Shown here: positions 17,282 to 24,756 of the stretch, piece after piece | Layout: every line of letters begins with the position of its first letter | Position numbering within the stretch: position 1 is the first letter of the stretch | DNA from: an uncultured Aquimarina sp. | GTDB taxonomy: Bacteria > Bacteroidota > Bacteroidia > Flavobacteriales > Flavobacteriaceae | DNA length: 64,000 nt | Reading direction: 5' to 3' | Assembly: GCA_947497175.1 (NCBI GenBank) | Contig: CANMFM010000004.1 | Span: forward strand, 434,001-498,000 | The notes under the pieces: generated by a model | The model's database searches: none | Told to the model about the DNA's origin: nothing | What the model saw: the letters and a program-made list of their open reading frames with translations, nothing else | Program-made: the position numbers and the translations under genes

Positions 17282-17752
17282 TTGATAATCATGGCACAAC
17301 AACGATTTGACCAGCTTCTTCAAGCCATTCATAATGCTGTATTAAAAGCTCAAGAATTAACCGAAGAGCAACATATTCATCAGCTAGGTAAATATTTTGA
17401 TGATGACGGGAAACCAATTACACAAGAACTACAAGTACCCACGTTGGATCCCGATGATGATCCTGATAATATGGTGACAATCAAAGTGCCTCTTATGAGC
17501 CTACTTCCGCCATCAGCGATAAAGATCAAAGAACTTAAAGTGTCCTTTAAAGCTGCTCTCGGAAAAATAAAGCTCGTAGATAAAGACGGAGATGGTCCGC
17601 AAGCCCCAAGCCTGGATATCGATACTGGCGGTGGTGGTGGCATGTTTGGAAAAAGCCAATCTACCGCTGATATCGATATCACTTTTGAAGCAGGTGATCC
17701 TTCAGAATCTTTTTTAAGAATTAATGATTATCTCATTAAAAGTGTAGTGTAA
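17282..17752 (+). CDS. DUF2589-like protein (short form)
   Basis: About 153-156 residues; an ATG at 17282 and another at 17291 (MAQQRFDQ) are both possible, the second looking like the natural start. It carries a helical N-terminus with KAQELTEEQH, then VTIKVPLMSLLPPSAIKIKE and VSFKAALGK, the same strand pattern as the longer paralogue (VP..[SA][LV][LV]P). A Gly-rich linker with GGGGGM follows, then a strand TADIDITFEAGDPSES. Role unknown. Last clearly intact gene of the co-directional block before the frameshifted remnant. Confidence 0.75.
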   Translation: MIIMAQQRFDQLLQAIHNAVLKAQELTEEQHIHQLGKYFDDDGKPITQELQVPTLDPDDDPDNMVTIKVPLMSLLPPSAIKIKELKVSFKAALGKIKLVDKDGDGPQAPSLDIDTGGGGGMFGKSQSTADIDITFEAGDPSESFLRINDYLIKSVV

Positions 17753-17762
17753 AGAATCTTAA

Positions 17763-18196
17763 AATCATAAATACAGAAAATTTAAAGAATTTCTCTTTTT
17801 ACATCATATCAGCTGGATCCTGATTTTACTTTCATACACAAAAAAAGAACTGGAAAATCTACCTTTTCTTGACCTTACTTTTTACAAACAGGGAGACCGA
17901 AAACTGAATAGAGTAGGTAATCATACTAAACTTATAATTATGATAAGTGACTATCAATACAACAGAGCTCGAAACATATTAGTTCAAGTTGGAAGCCATA
18001 CTGCGGGAGTTTCTCACCCAAAGCATACGCAGGGTACTGATTTCCTGAATCTCACGGACGACAACTTTTGCGCGAAGCTAGAGATGAATTTAGACAATTA
18101 GATGCCAATCTTCCTGATTTGCGATCAGGCATGACCCAAGCACATTATAACGCTATACACCAGGCTGCAAATACAATGACAATCAGTCAATGGTAA
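17763..18196 (+). pseudogene. Frameshifted remnant of an unrecognised protein
   Basis: This stretch has no intact gene but two abutting open frames. One frame is open from 17763 to a stop at 18099-18101, with a possible ATG at 17940; it contains NRARNILVQVGSHTAGVSHP and then KHTQGTDFLNLTD. The -1 frame then continues from about 18056 with GRQLLREARDEFRQLDANLP and then DLRSGMTQAHYNAIHQAANT, ending at TAA 18194-18196. Joined, they read like one protein of roughly 80-145 residues broken by a one-base change near 18055. This patch looks richer in G+C than its neighbours. It may be a decayed cargo or toxin-like gene; I cannot name the family. 18197-18293 shows no further gene. Confidence 0.55.
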
Positions 18197-18217
18197 ACCC
18201 TATGTTAAGCTATGTTG

Positions 18218-18231
18218 TACACTAGCAATTA
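18218..18231. repeat. 14-bp direct repeat, left copy
   Basis: TACACTAGCAATTA here and TACACTAGTAATTA at 18905-18918 differ at one base. The pair brackets the caspase-like gene and the inverted-repeat element. It could be a relic of insertion or recombination, or chance. Confidence 0.35.
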
Positions 18232-18293
18232 GTACAAGGCGAAATCCGAAAAGCCTATTATTAAATAGAGTAGGAAGATAAATTAAATTAAAA

Positions 18294-18710
18294 ATGAAAG
18301 ATACATTTCAAATTATGTTAACTTTTGATAATGCTGTAAAAAGAACCGAAAATGCATTAGAAACGTTTGTAGCTCTTGATTTAAACGAATTAAATGAAGC
18401 TATCACAGATTTTAACGAATCCCCTCAATACAAGTACCTGGTAATATCTGCACACGGCTGTGCTGATCTAATAGGTACTAAAGGAGATGATTTTGATGTT
18501 TCTCCAGAAAGCCTGTCTGGGTATCTAAGGAAAATAAATAGGGAGTATACTCTGATTCTGGATGCTTGTGGCGAAAATGATTATGCTTATGGAAATGCAG
18601 TAAAGAAGGAGTTAACCAATACGCAATGCACCGCAATTTGGGCGGCAGACATTTGTTATTCTGGTGATTTTGAAGAAAACATCGAAAACGGAAATTTAAA
18701 GAAGGTATAA
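18294..18710 (+). CDS. Mini caspase-like (clan CD) protein
   Basis: 138 residues. KYLVISAHGCADLIG places His54-Gly55 after a hydrophobic strand, and YTLILDACGEND places Cys92 after the next strand in an [LD]-D-A-C-x-[EG] context. This is the order and spacing of the catalytic His-Cys dyad in caspase/CHAT/metacaspase-type peptidases. A full caspase fold needs about 200 residues or more; this protein stops soon after the Cys strand (ending near a CYSGD segment), so it is either a minimal or a truncated form. It lacks a signal peptide. The neighbourhood (DUF2589 genes, broken gene) suggests a defence- or effector-linked role, which is inference. Confidence 0.6.
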   Translation: MKDTFQIMLTFDNAVKRTENALETFVALDLNELNEAITDFNESPQYKYLVISAHGCADLIGTKGDDFDVSPESLSGYLRKINREYTLILDACGENDYAYGNAVKKELTNTQCTAIWAADICYSGDFEENIENGNLKKV

Positions 18711-18721
18711 AAACAAGTATG

Positions 18722-18849
18722 AGGCTGTCCGAAAATAATATAATAATATCATTACAAAGAATTCTAATTTTGAAGTAATCCGTCTACCAGTAGCACACAC
18801 TTACCAGATTCCTTAGCTGCTCTTAGAATGACGACTTTTTGGACAGCCT
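18722..18849. mobile_element. 128-bp element with terminal inverted repeats (MITE-like or IS remnant)
   Basis: The left end AGGCTGTCCGAAAA (18722-18735) and the right end TTTTTGGACAGCCT (18836-18849) are inverted repeats, identical over 9 bp and 13 of 14 overall. AGGCTGTCC is the kind of end seen on several IS families. The interior has no reading frame but includes a second short palindromic stretch around GATTCCTTAGC...CTTAGAATGACG. No convincing target duplication is visible. It lies 11 nt after the caspase-like gene and may have truncated it. Confidence 0.55.
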
Positions 18850-18904
18850 TCTTCAAGTTTTAAGCCTGAAATAAAAAGATCCATTTTTTTAAATACACTA
18901 TTGC

Positions 18905-18918
18905 TACACTAGTAATTA
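18905..18918. repeat. 14-bp direct repeat, right copy
   Basis: TACACTAGTAATTA, partner of the copy at 18218-18231; 687 bp apart, one mismatch. Confidence 0.35.
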
Positions 18919-18963
18919 TAATGTTCTTTTTAGAATATAATTAAACTTTAAGTACTGATCAAG

Positions 18964-19875
18964 ATGAATATTAAGGATAAAATAATAAATCGAAGAATTT
19001 ACGACGATCAGAATCTTATCATAGCTGATACGGATAACGATAGTATAGAAAAAACTACTACTCATGGCAATGAATATAAAAATGCAACTGAAGATCATAC
19101 AGAACCCATATATAATCAAGAAACATATAATTCGACTGATTTCTCGCAGATTGAAAAAGATATCAAATCTAACGAAACAGATGAATCTCAAAAACAATTA
19201 CAAAGCATCTTACGAGATAAGGTAAAAAGTGAAATCCATAGCATAACAACGTTTCTATTTAACAAGGGTAAAAAAATTTCAGATAAGACAATATTGCTTA
19301 TAAAGAGTGACCAATTAGAAGATTTACTTTTGGCACATGGTGATCTTTGCGAGCTTATTAAACCAGCGACGCCTGAAGCTATAAAATATTTAGAACGATG
19401 TATAGGTCTTAAACAATACTTATTTAGTCCAATCCCTTTAGTTCGAAATTTTATTATTCTGGCCCTCATCGCAATTGCTAGTCTTTTAGGTTCAGGGTTA
19501 TCTCCAGATGTTAATGCCGAAATACTTTCAAAAGGTATTCTTAATAATTCTGGGATTTCTCTTCTTAAAAACCTAGTGTTCTTATGTTCTGGAGCAGGTA
19601 TTGGAACTGTATTTTTTCTATTATCCAAGTTAACAAAAGAAGTAAAAGAAGCTACACTTTCTAAAAGTGACACCACCTATTATTGGTCAATGCTCATTAT
19701 GGGCATATTAAGTGGGTTAATTATGTCTGAAATTATCGTAATAAACCAAGAAAGCCTGAGTGAAGACGTTGAGATGAACCGACTTATTTTTGCCTTGTTA
19801 GGAGGCTTTTCTTCTGAAGTAGTTTACAGTATCATGCAAACCATCATGAATAAAATTAGAATAGCATTGAGTTAA
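18964..19875 (+). CDS. Hypothetical membrane protein with long hydrophilic N-terminus
   Basis: 303 residues. Residues 1-150 are hydrophilic, acidic and Asn/Asp/Thr-rich, then helical. Four hydrophobic segments follow: NFIILALIAIASLLGSGL (about 160-177), LLKNLVFLCSGAGIGTVFFLL (about 200-220), YYWSMLIMGILSGLIMSEIIV (about 238-258) and a weaker one near LIFALLGGFSS. No family recognised. The hydrophilic N-terminus is probably cytosolic. Last gene of the island on the plus strand; its AT-rich start differs from the neighbouring remnant. Confidence 0.7.
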   Translation: MNIKDKIINRRIYDDQNLIIADTDNDSIEKTTTHGNEYKNATEDHTEPIYNQETYNSTDFSQIEKDIKSNETDESQKQLQSILRDKVKSEIHSITTFLFNKGKKISDKTILLIKSDQLEDLLLAHGDLCELIKPATPEAIKYLERCIGLKQYLFSPIPLVRNFIILALIAIASLLGSGLSPDVNAEILSKGILNNSGISLLKNLVFLCSGAGIGTVFFLLSKLTKEVKEATLSKSDTTYYWSMLIMGILSGLIMSEIIVINQESLSEDVEMNRLIFALLGGFSSEVVYSIMQTIMNKIRIALS

Positions 19876-20122
19876 ACTGGATTTTTTCTTTTTGTAACCT
19901 CTTAATTGTAATGCAAAATATTGTATATTTTTCAAAAACTTGTCTGCTCATAAAAAGAGTCCTAAAAAGTAAAAAAGTAACAGTTTACGTGGTATGTCGG
20001 GTTAATGACGGGTGAAATACACGTAAAAAAATTTGAGAACCTAATTCTGAAAATTAATATTGCTGAAGAAAATGAAAACAAGTTCTAGTGATCACAAGAA
20101 TCGAACTAAAAACTTATGGATT

Positions 20123-20965
20123 ATGAAACAGCCAGCATTAGGTATAAAAATATCTGAACTTAGAAAATCGAAGGGACTTACACAAGAAGAGCTAGTAGCG
20201 CAGTGCAATATTAGTGTGCGTACAATACAAAGAATTGAAGCCGGAGAAGTTACTCCCAGAAGTTATACCATTAAAACAATTTTATCAGCCTTAGATTATG
20301 ATCTAAGCACTATTGAAACCGAAAATTCTTCGATAACTCAAGAATTTAAAAAACTCCTTTTATTAGCCGTAGACGATAGTAGAGAAATAAATTTTTTAAT
20401 CCGTCAACTTTCAATCTCCTGGATTAGTGGTATTGTATATTTCATACTGGGCTTTGGAGAATTTGCAATGGATTTTTTCAGGTATTTTCAGGATGAAATG
20501 ATTACAAACAACATTGTTTACACAGTTACAAAACTCATAATTCTTGCTTCGATTATTCTATTTTATCGTGGATTTATTTTAAGTGGAAAGATTTTTAAAA
20601 ATGAGCTATTGCGCATTACAGCATTTATTTTAGTATTTGTTAGTTGTATTTTTTATACCTATGATATCGTATCGCTTTATGTAGGCACAATTGATACCGA
20701 ATTTATATTAGGTGCAGAAGCTGTAACTTTTGGGGCGATCGGAATACTATTAGGAATCTCTGTACTACGTCTAAAAAATGCTCTGGGCACCATTGCTACC
20801 CTAACCGGAATTTTTGAAATTGTTACTTATGGCTGTTTAATAACTATATTTTTATCGATCGCGGGTATGGTTTTGCTTATCCCAACGATCATATTAGAAA
20901 TTATTTTGCTGTACAACGTTTCTCAAATGCTAAAAACCAAACAAAAAGAGTTTAGTGATTCCTGA
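20123..20965 (+). CDS. XRE-family regulator with C-terminal membrane domain
   Basis: About 280 residues from the ATG at 20123 (MKQPALG); the frame extends to a TTG at 20060, with another ATG at 20072, but the conserved HTH begins right after 20123. HTH: ISELRKSKGLTQEELVAQCN and then ISVRTIQRIEAGEVTPRSYT, a classic HTH_3 domain. The remainder has about six hydrophobic helices. Such HTH-membrane fusions are common in Flavobacteriia; the ligand is unknown. Convergent with the NHL lipoprotein array. Confidence 0.85.
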   Translation: MKQPALGIKISELRKSKGLTQEELVAQCNISVRTIQRIEAGEVTPRSYTIKTILSALDYDLSTIETENSSITQEFKKLLLLAVDDSREINFLIRQLSISWISGIVYFILGFGEFAMDFFRYFQDEMITNNIVYTVTKLIILASIILFYRGFILSGKIFKNELLRITAFILVFVSCIFYTYDIVSLYVGTIDTEFILGAEAVTFGAIGILLGISVLRLKNALGTIATLTGIFEIVTYGCLITIFLSIAGMVLLIPTIILEIILLYNVSQMLKTKQKEFSDS

Positions 20966-21061
20966 TTTTTTATTCATTTTTTTAAAAAACTAAAAAAAGT
21001 CAACGAATCTAATTCGGTAAACAGGTAAAATACACTCTCATTTCAAACACATATAATCATA

Positions 21062-21090
21062 AAAAAACCAGGATCTTATCTCCTGGTTTT
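21062..21090. terminator. Bidirectional terminator
   Basis: AAAAACCAGGA (21062-21072), loop of 7, TCCTGGTTTTT (21080-21090); perfect 11-bp stem with A- and T-tracts on both sides. It separates the XRE gene from the convergent NHL gene. Confidence 0.8.
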
Positions 21091-21129
21091 TACGTAAACC
21101 TCAACATATTTTTAATAAAAAAAGTAATC

Positions 21130-22041
21130 CTAATAGGTCAACATACTGGTAATAATTCTTAAATTTTTGGTCCCTGCATCAGAAACATATAATGTTTTTT
21201 GATCTCGCCCGGCCAGTATCCCATTGGGAAGATTAAAGGTGGCTTCAGAAATATCACCATCTGTACTACCGATAACACTTCCTGCAAATACTTCAAAATC
21301 ATCAATTTTTCTAGGATTGATTTTATAGATACGATGTTCTCCAAGTTGCGTTGCGTATAAATATCCTTTAGCATAGGTTAAAAAGCCGAGAAAGTTTCTA
21401 TTTTCTGCTGAATCTGGTAATTGGGCTACAAAATCAACGTTTCCGTCTTTATATCGGTATATTTTTCGATCATTAAAGTTTCCTATATAGGTGTTTCCTT
21501 TTCTGTCAAAGGCAATACCTGCCGGACCATTGATAGGGTTTCCTTCAAATAGTTTTGTAATACTTCCATCTTCTTTCAATATATTAATCGTATTGGTGTT
21601 ATATTCTACGAAAAGCATATTATCTGTCCCCGGGATTTTTTTAATCCCCGCTGGTGTAGTAGCAGCAACCACTTCTAAAGGCTTTCCTTCTGAATTAAAT
21701 TTAACTATTCGGTTTCCGAAGTGATCACAGATATAAATCTCATCTTTACTGTTTATTCCGATCCCGTTTGGCGTTACAAATCTATCGGCAAATACCGTAA
21801 CTACACCCGACGGGTCTAATTTATACACCGTATTCCCAAAAAAATCTGAGCCGTAGAGATTTCCTTTACTATCCTGAGCAAGACCATCTTGAAAGGCGCC
21901 TTCGGTTACTGTCGATACGGTTACCTTTACATCAGGAATATTTCCTCCCTGGCAAGAGATCATGATTACGGATGTACCTAAAGCAACTCCTGCTAAAATT
22001 TTTGTACTTTGATTTCTAATCGTTTTTAAGAATGATTTCAT
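21130..22041 (-). CDS. NHL/SMP-30-like beta-propeller lipoprotein, copy 3
   Basis: 303 residues. Lipoprotein signal peptide with Cys30 (IMISC). The mature part is a set of about six propeller blades, each with a D..G(N/K)-[ILT]-Y-[GVI] strand, e.g. DSKGNLYGSDFFGN, NSKDEIYICDHFGN, DRKGNTYIGNFNDR, ending in PNGI...LYVSDAG. The fold is that of NHL/gluconolactonase-type propellers; the metal ligands of SMP-30 lactonases are not clearly kept, so a binding rather than catalytic role is likely. It is the most diverged of three paralogues here and lies downstream of its own AraC-type gene, with a 24-bp operator-like site in between. Confidence 0.85.
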   Translation of the reverse strand: MKSFLKTIRNQSTKILAGVALGTSVIMISCQGGNIPDVKVTVSTVTEGAFQDGLAQDSKGNLYGSDFFGNTVYKLDPSGVVTVFADRFVTPNGIGINSKDEIYICDHFGNRIVKFNSEGKPLEVVAATTPAGIKKIPGTDNMLFVEYNTNTINILKEDGSITKLFEGNPINGPAGIAFDRKGNTYIGNFNDRKIYRYKDGNVDFVAQLPDSAENRNFLGFLTYAKGYLYATQLGEHRIYKINPRKIDDFEVFAGSVIGSTDGDISEATFNLPNGILAGRDQKTLYVSDAGTKNLRIITSMLTY

Positions 22042-22094
22042 TGTCGTAGTTTTTTAAAAGTTTTGATCAAAACTATATTCTTAATTACGTACAA

Positions 22095-22118
22095 TCGACC
22101 TAGAGTGTACAAACGGAC
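22095..22118 (-). promoter_or_regulatory. GTnCG-N13-GGTCGA site upstream of NHL copy 3
   Basis: On the minus strand the site reads GTCCG, 13 nt, GGTCGA, 54 nt before the ATG at 22041. Between site and ATG lies TAGTTTTG, a -7 box. The same half-sites with identical spacing occur at four other places in the array. Confidence 0.65.
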
Positions 22119-22124
22119 TCCTTT

Positions 22125-23255
22125 CTATGCCACTCTTATTTTTTTTATATAATTGCTTGGGGTTTCATTCATTTCGGCCTTAAAAGCTTTATTAAAAGTA
22201 GACTTAGAATTAAACCCCGAATCTAAAGATAAGGCTAACAGTGTATGCTTTTGGTATTCGCCCTGCTCTACTTTTTTTATAAATTCTTGCACTCGATAAT
22301 GATTAATGTAATCATAAAAACTACATTGATGAATGTTATTTAATAACCATGAAATATTATTTGGTGATGTATTTAATTTTTTCGCTAAACCCAATAATGT
22401 GAGCTTATGATTTAAATATATTTTTTCGTCAACCATTAGTTTTTCTAAATTCTTTTTTAATGTATCTAGCTCTTTTCCTTCTACCCGCTCCTTATTTTGT
22501 GAGGTTTTCTTTTTAAGAAACGGAACTCTGAAGATGTAAGGTTGTTTTAAACTGTAAAAACCTATGATATATATAAAAATAGGAAAGGCAATCCATATGA
22601 TCTTATAATTGATATAACGAAAATAGAATCTCAAATAATAAGAAGAAATATAGCTGAACAACCATAGTGTGAAGAACAGTGTGGCAGCAAATAAAATAGT
22701 TTTTAAAAAAGGCAACACACTTTGAGAATAAGACAAATTATCCTTTTCTCCCTTTTTATATTGCATTATTAATTGATAACAGCGATAACAAAAATAATAG
22801 TTAAACGTAATCCCAGAAGTTTCAATAATAAAAAAGGGAATAATTAACTTTCCTTGCTGCATCATCAGTAGTAATTCATCATGAGAATATGTGAGTGTCC
22901 AAATATAATAGATACACATCCCTAAAACAGGAATAAAATAAGCATAATGTATGCGGTATACAGGGTTCTCATTAAAGATTAATCGTCTACAATACGTATA
23001 TAACAACGGCCCGAATACAAAGATCAACGTATCTATAAAAAGTGCAATCCTGAAAAACCACTCATTATTAGTATCAAACGCGTACAAGAATTTACCCAAT
23101 AATAATATAGAAGCCACAATCAATATGAGGGACAGTATTTTATTAGCAGCTTTATTTTTGTGTTGAATCACCTGAATGGTAATTGCTAAAAAAATCCCTT
23201 GACTAATTCCTAAAAAAACGATGAAGTCAATAATTCCAAAAGTCTGCATAAACAT
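22125..23255 (-). CDS. AraC-type regulator with membrane N-terminus, copy 3
   Basis: 376 residues. About six or seven hydrophobic helices occupy residues 1-245 (opening IDFIVFLGISQGIFLAITIQ). The C-terminal 100 residues are an AraC HTH with LTLLGLAKKLNTSPNNISWL and DSGFNSKSTFNKAFK, the second recognition helix. It is thus a membrane-bound AraC regulator that probably senses an envelope or extracellular ligand. It lies 83 nt before NHL copy 3; its own start is preceded by the shared 24-bp site, consistent with autoregulation plus control of the lipoprotein gene (inference). Confidence 0.9.
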   Translation of the reverse strand: MFMQTFGIIDFIVFLGISQGIFLAITIQVIQHKNKAANKILSLILIVASILLLGKFLYAFDTNNEWFFRIALFIDTLIFVFGPLLYTYCRRLIFNENPVYRIHYAYFIPVLGMCIYYIWTLTYSHDELLLMMQQGKLIIPFFIIETSGITFNYYFCYRCYQLIMQYKKGEKDNLSYSQSVLPFLKTILFAATLFFTLWLFSYISSYYLRFYFRYINYKIIWIAFPIFIYIIGFYSLKQPYIFRVPFLKKKTSQNKERVEGKELDTLKKNLEKLMVDEKIYLNHKLTLLGLAKKLNTSPNNISWLLNNIHQCSFYDYINHYRVQEFIKKVEQGEYQKHTLLALSLDSGFNSKSTFNKAFKAEMNETPSNYIKKIRVA

Positions 23256-23298
23256 GTAATTAACATTGATACTAAACTATCTTTTTATGATAAGTTTT

Positions 23299-23322
23299 TC
23301 GACCGAATGTATACATTTGCAC
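23299..23322 (-). promoter_or_regulatory. GTnCA-N13-GGTCGA site upstream of AraC copy 3
   Basis: Minus strand: GTGCA, 13 nt, GGTCGA; 44 nt before the ATG at 23255. The spacing equals that of the other sites in the array. Confidence 0.6.
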
Positions 23323-23339
23323 GAATAAAATGCAAAAAA

Positions 23340-23490
23340 CCCCTTTGATTTTTAGTCAGCTTATTAAAAATAGAAAGAGATTATCTGCACAGATTTAAAA
23401 ATCGCTCTAAATAGTTGTCAACTATTTCATTGACCTGATTAGATGATAATGATTACTGCTGGAGACAATCTCTTTTTCTGCTTTAGTGTT
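23340..23490 (-). promoter_or_regulatory. Structured intergenic region behind the GG-leader peptide gene
   Basis: A perfect inverted repeat AAATAGTTG-T-CAACTATTT lies at 23409-23427. It is nested between longer imperfect arms: TAGAAAGAGATTATCT near 23370 and AGACAATCTCTTTTTCT near 23463. Read on the minus strand this could be a large terminator or processing hairpin after the peptide gene. No reading frame of note is present. Confidence 0.4.
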
Positions 23491-23501
23491 TTAGAACGTT
23501 T

Positions 23502-23702
23502 CTAAATCTCGGTCCAAACACCATTAATACATTTAATTGGTGCTATCGGTCCTAAACAAGGTATATCTAGAAATCCTCCTGCACAACATGAATCACCTGC
23601 TCTTGGGCAAATACCGTTGCTAGAGACACCTCCTGCAATGTTTTTTTGAATTTCTTTTTTGAGTTCTTTTACTCCGTGTAATTTTAAAATGGATTGTAAC
23701 AT
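23502..23702 (-). CDS. GG-leader, cysteine-rich peptide (bacteriocin/RiPP-like precursor)
   Basis: 66 residues. The leader MLQSILKLHGVKELKKEIQK and NIAGG (1-25) is the Bacteroidota double-glycine leader (M-L-x-x-I-L-x-L-x-G-[VA]-x-E-L-x-K..Q-K-x-I-x-G-G) recognised by C39 peptidase transporters. The 41-residue core after Gly25 contains five Cys (32, 39, 40, 49, 58) and several Gly/Pro. The odd number of Cys suggests a thioether, a dimer or another modification. It starts 41 nt behind NHL copy 2 on the same strand, so it is probably co-transcribed with that lipoprotein. No modifying enzyme or C39 exporter is found in the window. Confidence 0.75.
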   Translation of the reverse strand: MLQSILKLHGVKELKKEIQKNIAGGVSSNGICPRAGDSCCAGGFLDIPCLGPIAPIKCINGVWTEI

Positions 23703-23743
23703 AATTAATGAATTTTATATTAGTCTATTTTCGATACTAGCAC

Positions 23744-24673
23744 TTAAAGTTTAATTTTTCGTACCCCTCCTACCCCTGTATACTCTGAAATGTATATTGT
23801 TTTTAAATATTTATTGAAGGCGATTCCGTTAGGATTACTAAAAGAAGCTTCTAATAGCGGGCCGTCTATTTGGGTTGCTTCTCCATTACCAGCGATGGTT
23901 TCTACTGTACCATCTAACGTTACTCTGAAAATATAGTTTACAGCGATTCCGGTAGCATAAATAACATCGTTGATAACCGTGATATATCCAATACCAAAAT
24001 TTTGAATGACGATGTCCGGAATATTGGCAATTATAGAGATTTCCCCGTCGGGAGTAATAGAGTATATATCTGCTGTGACAAAGTTGGCCACAATGATATT
24101 TCCTCTACTATCTAAATCAATTCCTACTCCGCCTGCTAATCTAGGGTCTGTTGCCAAAACAATTACTTCGCCATCTGGGGTAATCTTATGTACTGTAGGG
24201 GCTGTATAGTTAGAAATGTATAGATTGTCCTTGTGGTCTATTGTCATACTACTAGGCCACCCCTCTATAGTAGCAATTACTATTCTTTCGCCGTTAGGTG
24301 CTATTCTTAATACCTGACCATTAACGGTATTGTTGGCATTGTTCACATAAAGATTTCCTTTAGTATCTTTTGCCGTACCCATTGGCCCCGTTAACCCCTG
24401 AATAGTGTCTACGATTCTTCCACTTGGTGCAAGTTTAAAAATTCTGGTTCCGCTACCCCCTGTATCTACAAATCGACCATATTCTGAGACATAAATAAAC
24501 CCTTCTCTATCAACAGAAACTGCTCCGTTAGCAGGAAAATCGCTAATTAAAGTTTCTACTTCGGGATTTGGATCAATACCATCACCATAGCAAGATGATA
24601 AGCATAGTGGAACTGTAAAAAGAAGAATAAAAAATAAAGCGTGTAATGTGTGTGTTTTGAAATGTGTTTTCAT
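23744..24673 (-). CDS. NHL/SMP-30-like beta-propeller lipoprotein, copy 2
   Basis: About 309 residues. I place the start at the ATG ending at 24673 (MKTHFKTH), 13 codons inside the longest frame, since a lipoprotein signal begins there (Cys28, lipobox LSSC). Blades carry repeated D..G-[NF]-[ILT]-Y-[VI] strands: DREGFIYVSEYGRF, DTKGNLYVNNANN, DHKDNLYISNYTAP, DSRGNIIVANF. Very similar to copy 1 in architecture and in the CYGDG/CHGDG start of the mature chain. Followed at 41 nt by the GG-leader peptide gene. A periplasmic or surface propeller that binds a ligand is likely; enzymatic activity cannot be shown. Confidence 0.87.
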   Translation of the reverse strand: MKTHFKTHTLHALFFILLFTVPLCLSSCYGDGIDPNPEVETLISDFPANGAVSVDREGFIYVSEYGRFVDTGGSGTRIFKLAPSGRIVDTIQGLTGPMGTAKDTKGNLYVNNANNTVNGQVLRIAPNGERIVIATIEGWPSSMTIDHKDNLYISNYTAPTVHKITPDGEVIVLATDPRLAGGVGIDLDSRGNIIVANFVTADIYSITPDGEISIIANIPDIVIQNFGIGYITVINDVIYATGIAVNYIFRVTLDGTVETIAGNGEATQIDGPLLEASFSNPNGIAFNKYLKTIYISEYTGVGGVRKIKL

Positions 24674-24725
24674 AATATTGGTATTTTGAATTTTTGGTGA
24701 AAATAGATCCAAAAACCAATAAAAA

Positions 24726-24749
24726 TCGACCGTTTATATAGAGTGACAC
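24726..24749 (-). promoter_or_regulatory. 24-bp operator-like site upstream of NHL copy 2 (degenerate left half)
   Basis: Minus strand: GTGTC, 13 nt, GGTCGA followed by TTTTTA; 53 nt before the ATG at 24673. The right half is identical in all five sites; the left half is the most diverged here. Confidence 0.6.
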
Positions 24750-24756
24750 CAACTGA

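Noticed and set aside
14638..19875. Prophage
   Set aside because: No integrase, portal, capsid, terminase or tail genes; the DUF2589 block and small genes do not amount to a phage.
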